Of a stretch of DNA of 64,000 nucleotides, positions 17,201-24,394 are shown in pieces. Made by a program: the position numbers and the translations under genes. The stretch's first letter is position 1, and every line of letters starts with the position of its first letter. The notes below the pieces were generated by a model. It saw only the letters and a list, made by a program, of their open reading frames with translations. It was not told where the DNA came from and searched no databases. This DNA is from Sinanaerobacter sp. ZZT-01 (GTDB lineage: Bacteria; Bacillota; Clostridia; Peptostreptococcales; Anaerovoracaceae), in NCBI RefSeq assembly GCF_035621135.1, contig NZ_CP141728.1, forward strand, positions 496,001 to 560,000, written 5' to 3'.

Positions 17201-17272
17201 ATAGGTTACCAGATTTTCCGCATGAGCCGCCGCATTTTTTAAGTAACGGCATTTAAAGATAATTCGCGGCAT
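14231..17272 (-). CDS. MOBP-type relaxase with C-terminal Sel1 repeats
   Basis: A 1013-residue protein that should nick oriT and lead the strand through the channel. The N-terminal 300 residues are the relaxase domain: EVYVNYIATRPHAERLDTHG and the histidine triad YHDEGHHPHCHMIVY near residue 195, which binds the metal. The candidate tyrosine lies in the first 30 residues (LVTYVAT). A linker rich in Glu/Asp (about 370-440) leads to roughly twelve Sel1-like repeats of about 36 residues (YAQYxLGKLYLxGED pattern, residues about 455-960). The last repeats are very alike and look recently expanded. It is three bases from the ribbon-helix-helix gene. It lacks the shared C-terminal tail. Confidence 0.9.
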   Translation of the reverse strand: MPRIIFKCRYLKNAAAHAENLVTYVATRDGVEKLPERMRNRPVTEKQKLLVSDILEQFPDSTGLFEYEDYLAKPTMENASEFISAALDQNLDQLAHKEVYVNYIATRPHAERLDTHGLFSDEDIPLVLSQTAQEVAEHTGNIWTPIISLRREDAARLGYDNAAAWMALLRKQRNVFAQQMKIEPENLRWYAAYHDEGHHPHCHMIVYSVDPREGFVTKPGIEAMRSSLAREIFQQDLLQIYAEQTERRNALTSQSRDALQVLLVQMQTGACDNPVLEELLSQLAERLRHTTGKKQYGYLKAPVKELVNRIVDELAKEERVAAAYAQWYELRNEVLRTYRDELPPPLPLSQQKEFKQIKNMVIAEAVRLGNQEFTFEGDDQAEPPLEYEPIMEETFIPEDLEVMPDTEPDEELTGEAEDDRSEPDNDHDFESTNVHSGSTDTVSSSGEPHIAWNSRYKQARAFLYGSDLLEPDFEQALALFLLEAEDGNALAMHDLGRMYTDGLGTEIDADTAFVWYGKALTAFMAIEAKKEHRYIEYRIGKLYAAGLGTEQNYAEAADWFQQAASKRHKYAQYSLGGLYYRGQGVEHDFQTAFSLYQRSATQGMPYADYELAKMYRDGVGTAPNADEADLHFEAAFQGFLQVERQSRDDKLQYRLGQMLYTGTGTEKDVDEALRYFEKSARLGNVHAQYMLGKIYLDADSGHFNAEKAILWLTISADNGNALAQYALGKLFRDGNHVEKDISKAIALFTLAAEQDNSYAAYALGKLYLQGDDTPKDMDAALKWLTKSADLGNQFAQYALGKLYLTSEDVPKNISKALELFQKSAEQGNQYAQYQLGKLYLKGEDVPKNMEDAIRWLTAAAEQENQYAQYQLGKLYLLGEDVTKNIEVAIRWLTASAEQGNQYAQYALGKLYLLGRDTPHDREAAVRWLTLSAEQGNLYAQFFLDHLDSFRDPSLFLAVTRLLHHASRIFQEEARRLPGAPGMHTDSKLRRRLRQKKIAQGHAPDDHEQKFTAY

Positions 17273-17274
17273 GA

Positions 17275-17697
17275 TCAGTCACGCCTTTCCCGCTTCTGAA
17301 AGCTTACTACATCCTCAAAGGTTACGGAGCCCACTGACCGCTTCACGTCCTCCACACATTTGCCGCGGAGCTTGCGCAGCGTGTTTTCATCGTAATCTGC
17401 ATTGACGGCAAGGATATTCATCATCATGCTCATTTCCACCGCCAGCTTGAAGGTAAGCCGTGCCATGCGGTTTTCCAGACCATCCACCATGCCGGTCATG
17501 GCCGAAGTAATTGCTGCAGGGAGGAACCGGACGCCTTCCTCTGCTGAGATATAGCCGCAGTAGAATTTAATCGCCTTTTCAATGAATTCACTCTGGCTCT
17601 GGCAGTTATCTCTTTTGTACCAGTCTGCCACCAGCTGTCTGGTTTCCGGATACATCCACAAAGGGAACTTTTTTTTGATTTTTTCTTCTTCTGACAT
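17275..17697 (-). CDS. Relaxosome accessory protein (ribbon-helix-helix)
   Basis: A 140-residue protein whose first 50 residues (KKKFPLWMYPETRQLVADWY and CQSQSEFIEKAIKFYCGYI) form a ribbon-helix-helix as found in MobC-like oriT-binding proteins. The remainder is helical and probably mediates oligomerisation or relaxase contact. It directly precedes the relaxase and directly follows the putative oriT, which supports the role. The stop is two bases from the relaxase start. Confidence 0.8.
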   Translation of the reverse strand: MSEEEKIKKKFPLWMYPETRQLVADWYKRDNCQSQSEFIEKAIKFYCGYISAEEGVRFLPAAITSAMTGMVDGLENRMARLTFKLAVEMSMMMNILAVNADYDENTLRKLRGKCVEDVKRSVGSVTFEDVVSFQKRERRD

Positions 17698-18081
17698 AAC
17701 AAACCTCCGTTTCTATCAAAAAAGAGCTGCAACACCTGTCGCAACCCCTATGAAAAGCCGTTATTTCCCGCCTTTATCGGTATTCTGTTTCCCTTACAAC
17801 CCCGGAGGCAACTCCTTGGGTGTTATTACGACCCCGGTGAAAAACCGTTTTTCTCCCCGCATTGCGGGGAGATTTGAGCCGGAGCGGGGCGTTTACGACC
17901 CCGCTCCTTTAACCCGCATCGTTTTCGACCCCATGGTTCATCACGACTTTCCTTGTTTCGCCAGCCGTCAAGCTTGTGCGCACACGGCTCCAACAAGGGG
18001 CTACAGACCCTTATGGTGTAACGCTGCCACACCAGCCGGAAGAACGCGACACTGGGGCACACGGGCGGTAACGTGGCGTAT
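17698..18081. other. Putative origin of transfer (oriT) region
   Basis: A 380-base gene-free stretch just upstream of the relaxosome genes. It contains five copies of a decamer close to TTACGACCCC (17739, 17794, 17826, 17893, 17923), a perfect hairpin CTCCCCGC/GCGGGGAG with a three-base loop at 17853-17871, and a second hairpin GGAGCGGGG/CCCCGCTCC at 17881-17907 whose loop runs into one of the decamers. Repeats plus hairpins next to relaxase and accessory protein are the usual oriT layout. No nic site can be assigned from sequence alone. Confidence 0.6.
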
Positions 18082-19104
18082 CTACATCTGCTGCGTGTCT
18101 GGGCCTGTCAGCGGCTCGGATTCCTCCAGTGTCATACCCTCCTGCTTCAGGCAATAGTTCTGCATTTTGCTCAGCAAAAGCTCCTTTTCATGATCATCCA
18201 GCTGATAGGCCAGTTCTTCGCAGGAGCCATTCCCACGATTCAGGACAATGCCCAAGGTATCATACACCTGTCCATGAACGGTATCATAGTTGGCATAGAC
18301 ATTGATCCAGTCATCGTTATTCGCTGTTTCCACATGGGTTCCGAATATCTCGTCCACGTTGAAGGGGACATTGACATAAAAATTGAGGCGCCCATCCGTT
18401 TCCATGATCTCGTCTGAAAAGGAGATATCACCTTCCTCCAGCTTGCGGCAGCCTGCCGTGATCAGTGGAGCAGGCTGTGTCAGCTCACGACCTTCGAGAT
18501 GTTCAAGAAAAATAGGCCAGCGCTTATCCTCTGGAAGATAATTGGCACGGTAGGCGTAATAGGCTGCAGTGCCGGTGTCCTTCATGGAGTAAGCCTTCCA
18601 ACCATCCATGATATTGACTCCAGAAATCATTTGCCGGTCAAAGTCAATGTCAAACACGCCGGTGATCTGACCGGTATTGTCCATCCGATTTTTTACGTTT
18701 TCTTCAAATTGTACGGCGTTGATGGAAACAGAATTCCGGAACAGAGCTGTAAAGCTCTCCGGCTGATATTTTAGCTCACCGCGCTGGTATCTGCGTACCA
18801 ACAACGCCAGCTGCATCAGCTCCAGGCAATAATCCGATTCGAAGCAATGGCTGTCGCCGTTTTCTGTCACATGGTATACGGAAAACCGTCGCATCTCCTG
18901 TGCGCGCTGCTCAGCAGCAAGGCGTTCTGCATTGATCCGGTTCTCAATTTCAATTCGCTCCTGTTCGGGAACGGTTTGTATATATAGCTCCACCAGCTTT
19001 TCCTGCATGATAGCTTTTATATCAGTGCCTTTTTCATAAAGGATATCCGACAGTGCGGTATATTGGTATTTATTGAGCCAAAGCTCGATTGATTCGTCAC
19101 CCAT
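18082..19104 (-). CDS. Element-borne protein of unknown function
   Basis: A 340-residue soluble protein behind AGGAGG. The first 70 residues (IELWLNKYQYTALSDILYEK, then EQERIEIENRINAERLAAEQ) are helical and coiled-coil-like. The rest is mixed alpha/beta with no motif that I can name. It is the first gene on the other side of the putative oriT and reads towards it. The C-terminus GPDTQQM is at best a weak form of the shared tail. Homologues appear to be common in clostridial conjugative elements, from memory only. Confidence 0.7.
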   Translation of the reverse strand: MGDESIELWLNKYQYTALSDILYEKGTDIKAIMQEKLVELYIQTVPEQERIEIENRINAERLAAEQRAQEMRRFSVYHVTENGDSHCFESDYCLELMQLALLVRRYQRGELKYQPESFTALFRNSVSINAVQFEENVKNRMDNTGQITGVFDIDFDRQMISGVNIMDGWKAYSMKDTGTAAYYAYRANYLPEDKRWPIFLEHLEGRELTQPAPLITAGCRKLEEGDISFSDEIMETDGRLNFYVNVPFNVDEIFGTHVETANNDDWINVYANYDTVHGQVYDTLGIVLNRGNGSCEELAYQLDDHEKELLLSKMQNYCLKQEGMTLEESEPLTGPDTQQM

Positions 19105-19122
19105 TTCAATCCTCCTGTCATT

Positions 19123-19299
19123 TTAGAGTTTAAGATTCATGCCGGGTACCTGCTCTTCGCCCTGCGAGGATTCATAAGAGCCGAATTCACAGATACTCTC
19201 AATCCGGGATAGAAAGACCTTTTCGTTTTGATCCTCCTTCCATCCACACACTGATTTTCGCAGCGCGAACCTCAGAGAAAAAAAGAGGCAGCGCTCACA
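19123..19299 (-). pseudogene. Gene remnant keeping a shared C-terminal tail
   Basis: An open frame of about 58 codons lies in frame after the stop of the small DUF6103-like gene. It has no credible start codon or ribosome site. Its last part reads FLSRIESICEFGSYESSQGE and then EQVPGMNLKL before TAA, a textbook example of the tail shared by other proteins here. It looks like the 3' end of a gene whose front was deleted. Readthrough of the preceding TAG is the alternative. Confidence 0.5.
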
Positions 19300-19479
19300 C
19301 TACGCGCCACCTTCCACCGCTGCTTCAATTCGTTCCCGCACTTCAGAGGGAACATACTTTTCATAAAGTGCAGGAAGCACCGATTCCAGTCCTTCCTGCA
19401 GCTCTGCTTCAGTTCGATACTGCCGGAGGGCCTCCAGCCTTTCTGTGCTGTAACAAACAGAAATTACCGCTGTTTTCAT
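19300..19479 (-). CDS. Short DUF6103-like protein
   Basis: A 59-residue protein starting MKTAVISVCYSTERLEALRQ behind AAAGGAGATG. The pattern LRQYRTEAELQEGLESVLPA and LYEKYVPSEVRERIEAA matches the core of the DUF6103-like protein at 20826, which is twice as long. It lacks the Pro/Glu-rich extension and the Met tail of that paralogue. The stop (TAG) is directly followed by an in-frame remnant that does end in a tail, so the gene may be truncated. Function unknown. Confidence 0.65.
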   Translation of the reverse strand: MKTAVISVCYSTERLEALRQYRTEAELQEGLESVLPALYEKYVPSEVRERIEAAVEGGA

Positions 19480-19522
19480 AGATAACATCTCCTTTTCATA
19501 GAATTATTGAATAAATAAGTGA

Positions 19523-19579
19523 GCCAAGTTGGTGCATACCGTTTACACCCATACCGAAAAACTGCGCCAAATTGGTGCA
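19523..19579. repeat. Paired repeats near parMR (candidate parC or operator)
   Basis: GCCAAGTTGGTGCA (19523-19536) and GCCAAATTGGTGCA (19566-19579) differ by one base, each holds the palindrome CCAAnTTGG, and both are accompanied by a CATACCG copy. They lie just downstream of the parR-like gene, so they could be the centromere-like site bound by that protein. Confidence 0.5.
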
Positions 19580-19624
19580 AGTTATTTTTTTCCTCAACAG
19601 GTATTAGGCAGGGAAGTGGAGCCG

Positions 19625-19909
19625 CTACAATTCCTCCAACGCGTGGATCAGGCTGTCAGGAAGCTCTTCCAGATGCACAACGGCCTCCGGGACATTTGTC
19701 GAAGAAGGGACTGTTACCCGGAGCTGATTCAGTTCTTCCCGAACAGCCTGCCGCACCACCTGTTCCAGCTGAACATTTTGCTCTAAGGCGAGAATACTGG
19801 ACACCACAAATTCTGTGCGCTGGCGGCTGGCCTGCTGCGTGAACAGCCGCTCGGCCTCCCGGTGTCTGGGATCGTCCATATCAAAGGACAGATAGTAACG
19901 CTTGCGCAT
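19625..19909 (-). CDS. ParR-like DNA-binding adaptor
   Basis: A 94-residue protein starting at 19909 (MRKRYYLSFDMDDPRHREAE), five bases after the parM stop. The N-terminal beta-strand followed by helices (RQRTEFVVSSILALEQNVQL) fits a ribbon-helix-helix adaptor, and the C-terminal acidic helix (LEELPDSLIHALEEL) would fit filament binding. The assignment rests mainly on position behind an actin-like ATPase, the usual parMR order, and on size. Direct sequence similarity to known ParR is not obvious by eye. Confidence 0.65.
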   Translation of the reverse strand: MRKRYYLSFDMDDPRHREAERLFTQQASRQRTEFVVSSILALEQNVQLEQVVRQAVREELNQLRVTVPSSTNVPEAVVHLEELPDSLIHALEEL

Positions 19910-19913
19910 ATTC

Positions 19914-20795
19914 CTAACCCAGCAGAAGCTTGTATCCGTCTGCATTTGCAAACCGGTTCAGCACCGCCACAGTATTGAGTCCATCCCCGCGCAGCCGGGA
20001 TTCCAGAAGTTCAGCACCACCGCCCGCAAACACAGTGGGGAGCCGCAGATCAAGCCCTCGTTCCCGGAGTGCATTAAACAGCTCTTTGCAGTAGGCCAAG
20101 ACCTCTTGCTCCACAGCTTCTTCGATCTGCCTGCTGGCAGTATGCTGAATATTGCCCTGGATAGCATCGGTTATTAAGGTGTCTGAAAGCAGGATACCGC
20201 TTCGTTGAAGGGTATCCTGAATGCGGCTGTATAAGGTGATGATTCCCATCCGAAGGCTGGCACAGCTGGCTCTATCCAGTCTGAAATTGTGGACGGTAAG
20301 AACATCCACCGTATATCCGCCGATATCAACGAGGGTAATACTGCGGTATTCCTTCAGCTGAGGATAATAGCGGCACAACGCCGCATGTCCCTGTGCGAAC
20401 ACCTTACAGTCTGTAATACGACACTGGTAAGGTCTGCCCTCAAACACAAAGGAGACATCTTCCCGCAGAAAATACCGGTGGAACGCCTCCTTTTGTGTAC
20501 CATAGCTGTCAATGGGAAGCCCCACACCCAGCATAATGTCGGTACTGCTCACACCCACGCGTTTCATGGCTTCCGCAATGGCCGGCAGGGTAAGAATAAA
20601 CGCATCCTGCTCTCTGGTTTTATCCTGTTGAAAGCGCAGGCGACGTTCTCCAATCGCGTAATAGCTGCCCTCATAGAACAGCTGCATTTCCGGTGTAATG
20701 AATTCCCGGTCGCTGACCGCAAAGCCGGAGGCATAAAGCATCCCCTCCGAGGATTTTGTATTGTAATTTCCATTGTCTATGCCAAGCTTAATCAT
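19914..20795 (-). CDS. parM: ParM/StbA-type actin-like segregation ATPase
   Basis: A 293-residue protein; the start at 20795 is the ATG eight bases after AAGGAGG. Actin-fold signatures are present: IKLGIDNGNYNTKS at the N-terminus (phosphate 1), SITLVDIGGYTVDVLTV (phosphate 2) near residue 165, and PTVFAGGGAELLES (adenosine motif) near residue 260. Such filaments push sister plasmids apart; in a conjugative element it would stabilise the circular form. It is followed by a parR-like gene and repeats that could be the centromere. Confidence 0.88.
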   Translation of the reverse strand: MIKLGIDNGNYNTKSSEGMLYASGFAVSDREFITPEMQLFYEGSYYAIGERRLRFQQDKTREQDAFILTLPAIAEAMKRVGVSSTDIMLGVGLPIDSYGTQKEAFHRYFLREDVSFVFEGRPYQCRITDCKVFAQGHAALCRYYPQLKEYRSITLVDIGGYTVDVLTVHNFRLDRASCASLRMGIITLYSRIQDTLQRSGILLSDTLITDAIQGNIQHTASRQIEEAVEQEVLAYCKELFNALRERGLDLRLPTVFAGGGAELLESRLRGDGLNTVAVLNRFANADGYKLLLG

Positions 20796-20825
20796 GGCTA
20801 ACACCTCCTTGTTCTTTTTCTGTTG

Positions 20826-21176
20826 TTACATACTCATGTTCATGCTCTGGTTTTCCTGAGGCGAATCCTCCGAGGGTTCTTCTTGAGGGGGAGCGTCCAT
20901 TTGAGGCTCAGCAGCAGCCAGCTCTCTCTGGCGGCGGCTTTGGCGTACCGGACGTTCTCTAACTGCGGGAGCCCCCGGTGGTTCCTGTGTTGCGGGCGTC
21001 TGCTCCATGCGGCTCTCCACATATTCCCTCACCTGCGTCGGAACTGCCTTTTCATAGGTTTTATCCAGATAATCCTGCAGCTCCTGTTCAATGGTAAGCT
21101 CCTTTTTATCCATGAAAAAGCGGAGGGCTTCCAGCTTTTCCGTTGGGAAGGACAGCTTCAATTCGGTTGTACTCAT
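20826..21176 (-). CDS. DUF6103-like protein
   Basis: A 116-residue protein behind GGAGG. The first 60 residues (TELKLSFPTEKLEALRFFMD and DYLDKTYEKAVPTQVREYVE) correspond to the family that I know as DUF6103; the rest is a Pro/Glu/Gln-rich low-complexity extension. It ends QENQSMNMSM, a clear shared tail. It sits upstream of parM in the same direction. Function unknown; a shorter paralogue lies at 19300. Confidence 0.75.
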   Translation of the reverse strand: MSTTELKLSFPTEKLEALRFFMDKKELTIEQELQDYLDKTYEKAVPTQVREYVESRMEQTPATQEPPGAPAVRERPVRQSRRQRELAAAEPQMDAPPQEEPSEDSPQENQSMNMSM

Positions 21177-21195
21177 GGGTTAATTCCTCCTTCTT

Positions 21196-21330
21196 TTACA
21201 ATTTCAGTTCCATGCCGGGAGTATCCTCCGGCTCTCTGACCCAGCGGTCATAATCCTCACAGGGACAATCCCCGGCAAGCATCCGGGCGAATTCAGTCAG
21301 GCGCTGAGAGGATACTCCCGCACACTCCGC
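21196..21330 (-). other. In-frame continuation beyond an amber codon
   Basis: After the TAG at 21331-21333 the same frame stays open for 44 further codons (RLTEFARMLAGDCPCEDYDR and so on) and ends EDTPGMELKL-TAA, a perfect shared tail. There is no ribosome site or start codon, so this is the lost C-terminus of the upstream gene. CAG to TAG is one transition. Confidence 0.75.
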
Positions 21331-22101
21331 CTACATGCCATAAATTCCGTGAAACACTCTAAGTACCTGTGCATTCAGCACATCCTCCCATGCCTGTTTT
21401 CCTTCCTCTGTCAAGGTGGCAGAGTCAAGATACACAATGGTGGAAGGGTCCATATCCACCTCGTGATGCACAAGATGGAGGTTTTCAAAAGGTACACGGA
21501 TCAGCTCCTTTAAGCGCAATGTTTGATCTCCGGCATCCCCTTCACTCAAAGTGTCATTCTCCAGATTTGGGCAGTAATCCAGATAGAAGGTCATGTCGAG
21601 ACCGTCCTCCAATGGTTCAATTTCAGCCATTTCCTGCCGAACCGAGAGAAGGTCACACAGCATCGTGCTGATGTAATCGCTGTCCTTTAGATTCACACCA
21701 TGCTGCTCTTGTATCTCATCAAAATAAATGGCCCATGTGCCATTGGAGGTGCTTTGAGTACCTTCCCGAATAATCTGGTTCGCAAGCTCATTTAATTGGG
21801 TGGTCAGATAATCTCTTGCCCCCGGAAGATAACTGGAATACCTGGCATAGCCAAATCCCTCTGCTTCAACAAGAACACCATCAGATTGGTTTTCTCCCAA
21901 CACCAGAAGACAATGGTATGTTCCGTTTTTCTCCATGTACATGGAATCGGTACTCTCTGAAATAAAGGGAGCGTCCCGAAGCAATCCGGAACGGAAACGG
22001 GTATATTCCGCTTCCGGAAGCTCCACTGCCTTTTCAATCACACACTCCCTTAAAGGGAACTCTGATACCTTTCGTTCAAATATTGCCTGTAGCTTCAACA
22101 T
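21331..22101 (-). CDS. DUF6329-like accessory protein, truncated by an amber codon
   Basis: A 256-residue protein behind AAAGGAG. Blocks such as GTYHCLLVLGENQSDGVLVE and EGFGYARYSSYLPGARDYL recall the element-borne family that I know as DUF6329; the name is from memory and the function is unknown. The stop TAG interrupts a frame that continues for another 44 residues with a sensible sequence and the shared tail, so the full protein would have about 301 residues. Either the gene has just been damaged, or the host reads through amber. Confidence 0.7.
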   Translation of the reverse strand: MLKLQAIFERKVSEFPLRECVIEKAVELPEAEYTRFRSGLLRDAPFISESTDSMYMEKNGTYHCLLVLGENQSDGVLVEAEGFGYARYSSYLPGARDYLTTQLNELANQIIREGTQSTSNGTWAIYFDEIQEQHGVNLKDSDYISTMLCDLLSVRQEMAEIEPLEDGLDMTFYLDYCPNLENDTLSEGDAGDQTLRLKELIRVPFENLHLVHHEVDMDPSTIVYLDSATLTEEGKQAWEDVLNAQVLRVFHGIYGM

Positions 22102-22123
22102 AGCGTACTCCTTTCTTTTCTGC

Positions 22124-23632
22124 CTATGGCAGATAGCTTCTTGGGTTTTGGGCCGTTCCGTTTATCCGCACCTCAAAATGCAGATGGTTCCCGGTGCTTC
22201 GTCCGGTTGAGCCCACCTTCGCCACAATTTCTCCGGCCTTTACCGTCTGTCCTTGCGTAACAAGCAAGTCCGAGCAATGTCCGTACAGAGTGACCACTCC
22301 TCCGCCATGGTCAATGGTCAAATAATATCCGTATCCGGTGCTGCCATAGCTAACCGTCTGTACGGTTCCAGCGGCAGCTGCACGGATTGGAGTCCCCTTA
22401 GACGCCCCCAGGTCAAGTCCGGAATGTCCCGACCATGCTCCGGTGATGGGATCTGTTCTTCCGCCAAACTCCGAAGTGACCATGGAGCGCCAGCCGTTTC
22501 CCAACGGGGAGTGCAAACCAGAGGAAGATGCCTGAGCTTTATTTTCAACATAGGGTCTTGCATACAGCACCTGCTTATCTGCATCAAACAAATTCCGGTA
22601 TACCACCTGTCCTCGAGAGGAGGAGGCATCTACTACCTTGCCATCACCTGCATAGATGCCGACATGGGTAATATTGAGATAACGTCCATTTACCTTATGG
22701 CTCCAGAACACCAGATCACCAGATGCCAGGTTGGACTTTGAAATGGTAAGTCCATTGTTCACACAGTATTTACCTTGCTCGGCAGCGGTACCGGGGAGCT
22801 TAACTCCCAACTGGCGGTATACCCACTGCACCAAATAGCTGCAGTCCGTATAATCGCCCTGCCCACGACGCTCCTGTGAATAGGGATCTCCCAGACGGGA
22901 CAGTGCAAGCTGAACAGCCCCAGCTCCAGTCTCACCCACAGGCAAATCATAGGTCAGACCAGAGAGCTGGTCCGGCATCCAGTCTGCCCACTGGTCAAAA
23001 CCATCGCCTTCACCGGGTGCGCCAGTTCCATGCAATGCCCGGTAATAGATTTCTGATGCATTCGCCTGCTTCTCGTAGGAAATATACAGACCAAGCGTTT
23101 CTTCCAGTCTTGCATAAATTTCCGGCAGGGAGGTAAGGGGAACCGCTACGGTATAGGTCTCCTTATGCTCCACCTTATCCTCGTCTGTCCAGGTGCGGGT
23201 TCGTTCTTCATAACGGACGAAGCAGTCCGCAAATACCTGGTAATCCATCCCACGCAGGGAATCTGCGCCGAAATACAGAGCATAAAAAATGGCCTTGACC
23301 TGTGTGGAGTCAAGGCTTCCATCCTCTATCAGGGGAGTGATTTCTGAGATTGCCGTGTCCAGCTCTGAGAAGCTTTGTCGCATGTCCTCAATGTACTGCC
23401 GGTAGTCCTCCGGCACCTGACCGGATATAACGCCACCATGAAAAGAAAGTGCAACAGCGGCATTGTTGTGGTTTGCGGTTCCTGATAAAAGACTTGTGAT
23501 CATGACGATGATCAGAATAAAGGGCGTTAATATGGTAGCGATGAGAACACCCACCGCCTTCCATGTTCGTTTATTAGATGCGGCCGCAATTGCTGCTTTG
23601 ACTGCAAGTGTGATGGTTGCAGGATCTGCCAT
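22124..23632 (-). CDS. Bifunctional NlpC/P60 and M23 cell-wall hydrolase (VirB1-like)
   Basis: About 502 residues; the start at 23632 (MADPATITLAV) is chosen for its AGGAGG site. One membrane segment (VLIATILTPFILIIVMITSL) anchors it. An NlpC/P60 domain follows (TDCSYLVQWVYR with the catalytic Cys; ITHVGIYAGDGKVVDA with the His). A C-terminal M23 metallopeptidase domain has HSGLDLGASKGTPI, YGHCSDLL and GNHLHFEVRINGTAQNP. Together they cut peptide bridges so that the secretion channel can pass the wall. A strong inverted repeat lies just before the gene. Confidence 0.92.
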   Translation of the reverse strand: MADPATITLAVKAAIAAASNKRTWKAVGVLIATILTPFILIIVMITSLLSGTANHNNAAVALSFHGGVISGQVPEDYRQYIEDMRQSFSELDTAISEITPLIEDGSLDSTQVKAIFYALYFGADSLRGMDYQVFADCFVRYEERTRTWTDEDKVEHKETYTVAVPLTSLPEIYARLEETLGLYISYEKQANASEIYYRALHGTGAPGEGDGFDQWADWMPDQLSGLTYDLPVGETGAGAVQLALSRLGDPYSQERRGQGDYTDCSYLVQWVYRQLGVKLPGTAAEQGKYCVNNGLTISKSNLASGDLVFWSHKVNGRYLNITHVGIYAGDGKVVDASSSRGQVVYRNLFDADKQVLYARPYVENKAQASSSGLHSPLGNGWRSMVTSEFGGRTDPITGAWSGHSGLDLGASKGTPIRAAAAGTVQTVSYGSTGYGYYLTIDHGGGVVTLYGHCSDLLVTQGQTVKAGEIVAKVGSTGRSTGNHLHFEVRINGTAQNPRSYLP

Positions 23633-23650
23633 GGATAACCTCCTTTCAAA

Positions 23651-23689
23651 CACATATGCCCTCCGGAGAATTCCCGGAGGGCATATGTG
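23651..23689. repeat. Perfect inverted repeat before the wall-hydrolase gene
   Basis: Sixteen-base arms CACATATGCCCTCCGG and its complement enclose a loop of seven bases. It lies between the 82-residue protein gene and the wall hydrolase. There is no clear U-tract on the minus strand, so it may be a processing or stabilising hairpin rather than a terminator. Confidence 0.7.
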
Positions 23690-23695
23690 TTTTCC

Positions 23696-23944
23696 TCATT
23701 CAATTAATTGATCTTGTTTAATACCAAGCCGGCTGCGAAAGTCTAAATGCTCCTGTTCCAGACGTTTCCATTCACTGTCTGCCTCTTCAAATTTTGCAAG
23801 AGCATCTGCCATCTGCGGAGAATCATAGGGTACCTTTCGTTCTACCAGTCTGCGCAGCTCACTTCTGTGCTTTTCCACCTTGTGTCCCAGCAGGTATAAC
23901 CGCCCTGCTTGCTTGATCAACTTTGCTTTTTCCTTTGATGTCAT
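23696..23944 (-). CDS. Small coiled-coil-like protein, unknown
   Basis: An 82-residue charged, helical protein (KEKAKLIKQAGRLYLLGHKV and AKFEEADSEWKRLEQEH) behind GGAGG. No cysteine motif, membrane segment or signal peptide. It lies divergent from the XRE regulator at 24066, with whose promoter region it shares about 120 bases, so it may be under that regulator's control. I do not recognise a family. Confidence 0.65.
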   Translation of the reverse strand: MTSKEKAKLIKQAGRLYLLGHKVEKHRSELRRLVERKVPYDSPQMADALAKFEEADSEWKRLEQEHLDFRSRLGIKQDQLIE

Positions 23945-24065
23945 TCTCTTATTTCCTCCGTTCTTATATCTTTTAGTTAGCTTTAAGAGATATTATAATT
24001 CTCTTATAGCTTATTTTCAAGTGGAATTGGAAACTATAAGCTAATAAATAAAGGAGCTGATAGAG
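23945..24065. promoter_or_regulatory. Divergent promoter region with inverted repeats
   Basis: An AT-rich region between divergent genes with TAAGAGA...TCTCTTA and a repeated TATAGCTTATT / TATAAGCTAATA motif. These are candidate operators of the adjacent XRE regulator. Confidence 0.5.
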
Positions 24066-24392
24066 ATGGAAACTAAATTAGAGAAGGGGGCGTTGGGCGC
24101 TGCGATCCGTGCGGCACGGCTGGAGCAGCACTATACCCACGAAGCACTGTCCGAACTGGTTGGCATCACCCCCACGCACTTAAAGCATATTGAGAGTGAA
24201 CACCGTAAGCCTTCCATTGATTTGCTGTATCGTCTGGTTCAGGCATTGAACCTTTCGCTGGATGCTCTGTTCTTCCCGGAACGAGAGGATGAAGTCTTTC
24301 GCAAAACCGAGCGGCGTATGCGACAATGCAATGAAAGCCAGTTGCGCATTCTGTACGCAACTATGGAAGCAATGCAGAAGGAAGAGAAGTAG
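24066..24392 (+). CDS. XRE-family regulator
   Basis: A 108-residue protein behind AAAGGAG. The helix-turn-helix is GAAIRAARLEQHYTHEALSE and LVGITPTHLKHIESEHRKPS, the classic XRE pattern, followed by a short helical tail. It is a rare plus-strand gene in this part of the backbone and ends at a strong terminator. It probably represses its own divergent promoter region and the operon starting at 23944. Confidence 0.88.
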   Translation: METKLEKGALGAAIRAARLEQHYTHEALSELVGITPTHLKHIESEHRKPSIDLLYRLVQALNLSLDALFFPEREDEVFRKTERRMRQCNESQLRILYATMEAMQKEEK

Positions 24393-24394
24393 AA

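Noticed and set aside
17275-17697. Ribbon-helix-helix protein as a toxin-antitoxin antitoxin
   Set aside because: The position between oriT and relaxase and the lack of a toxin gene favour a relaxosome role.
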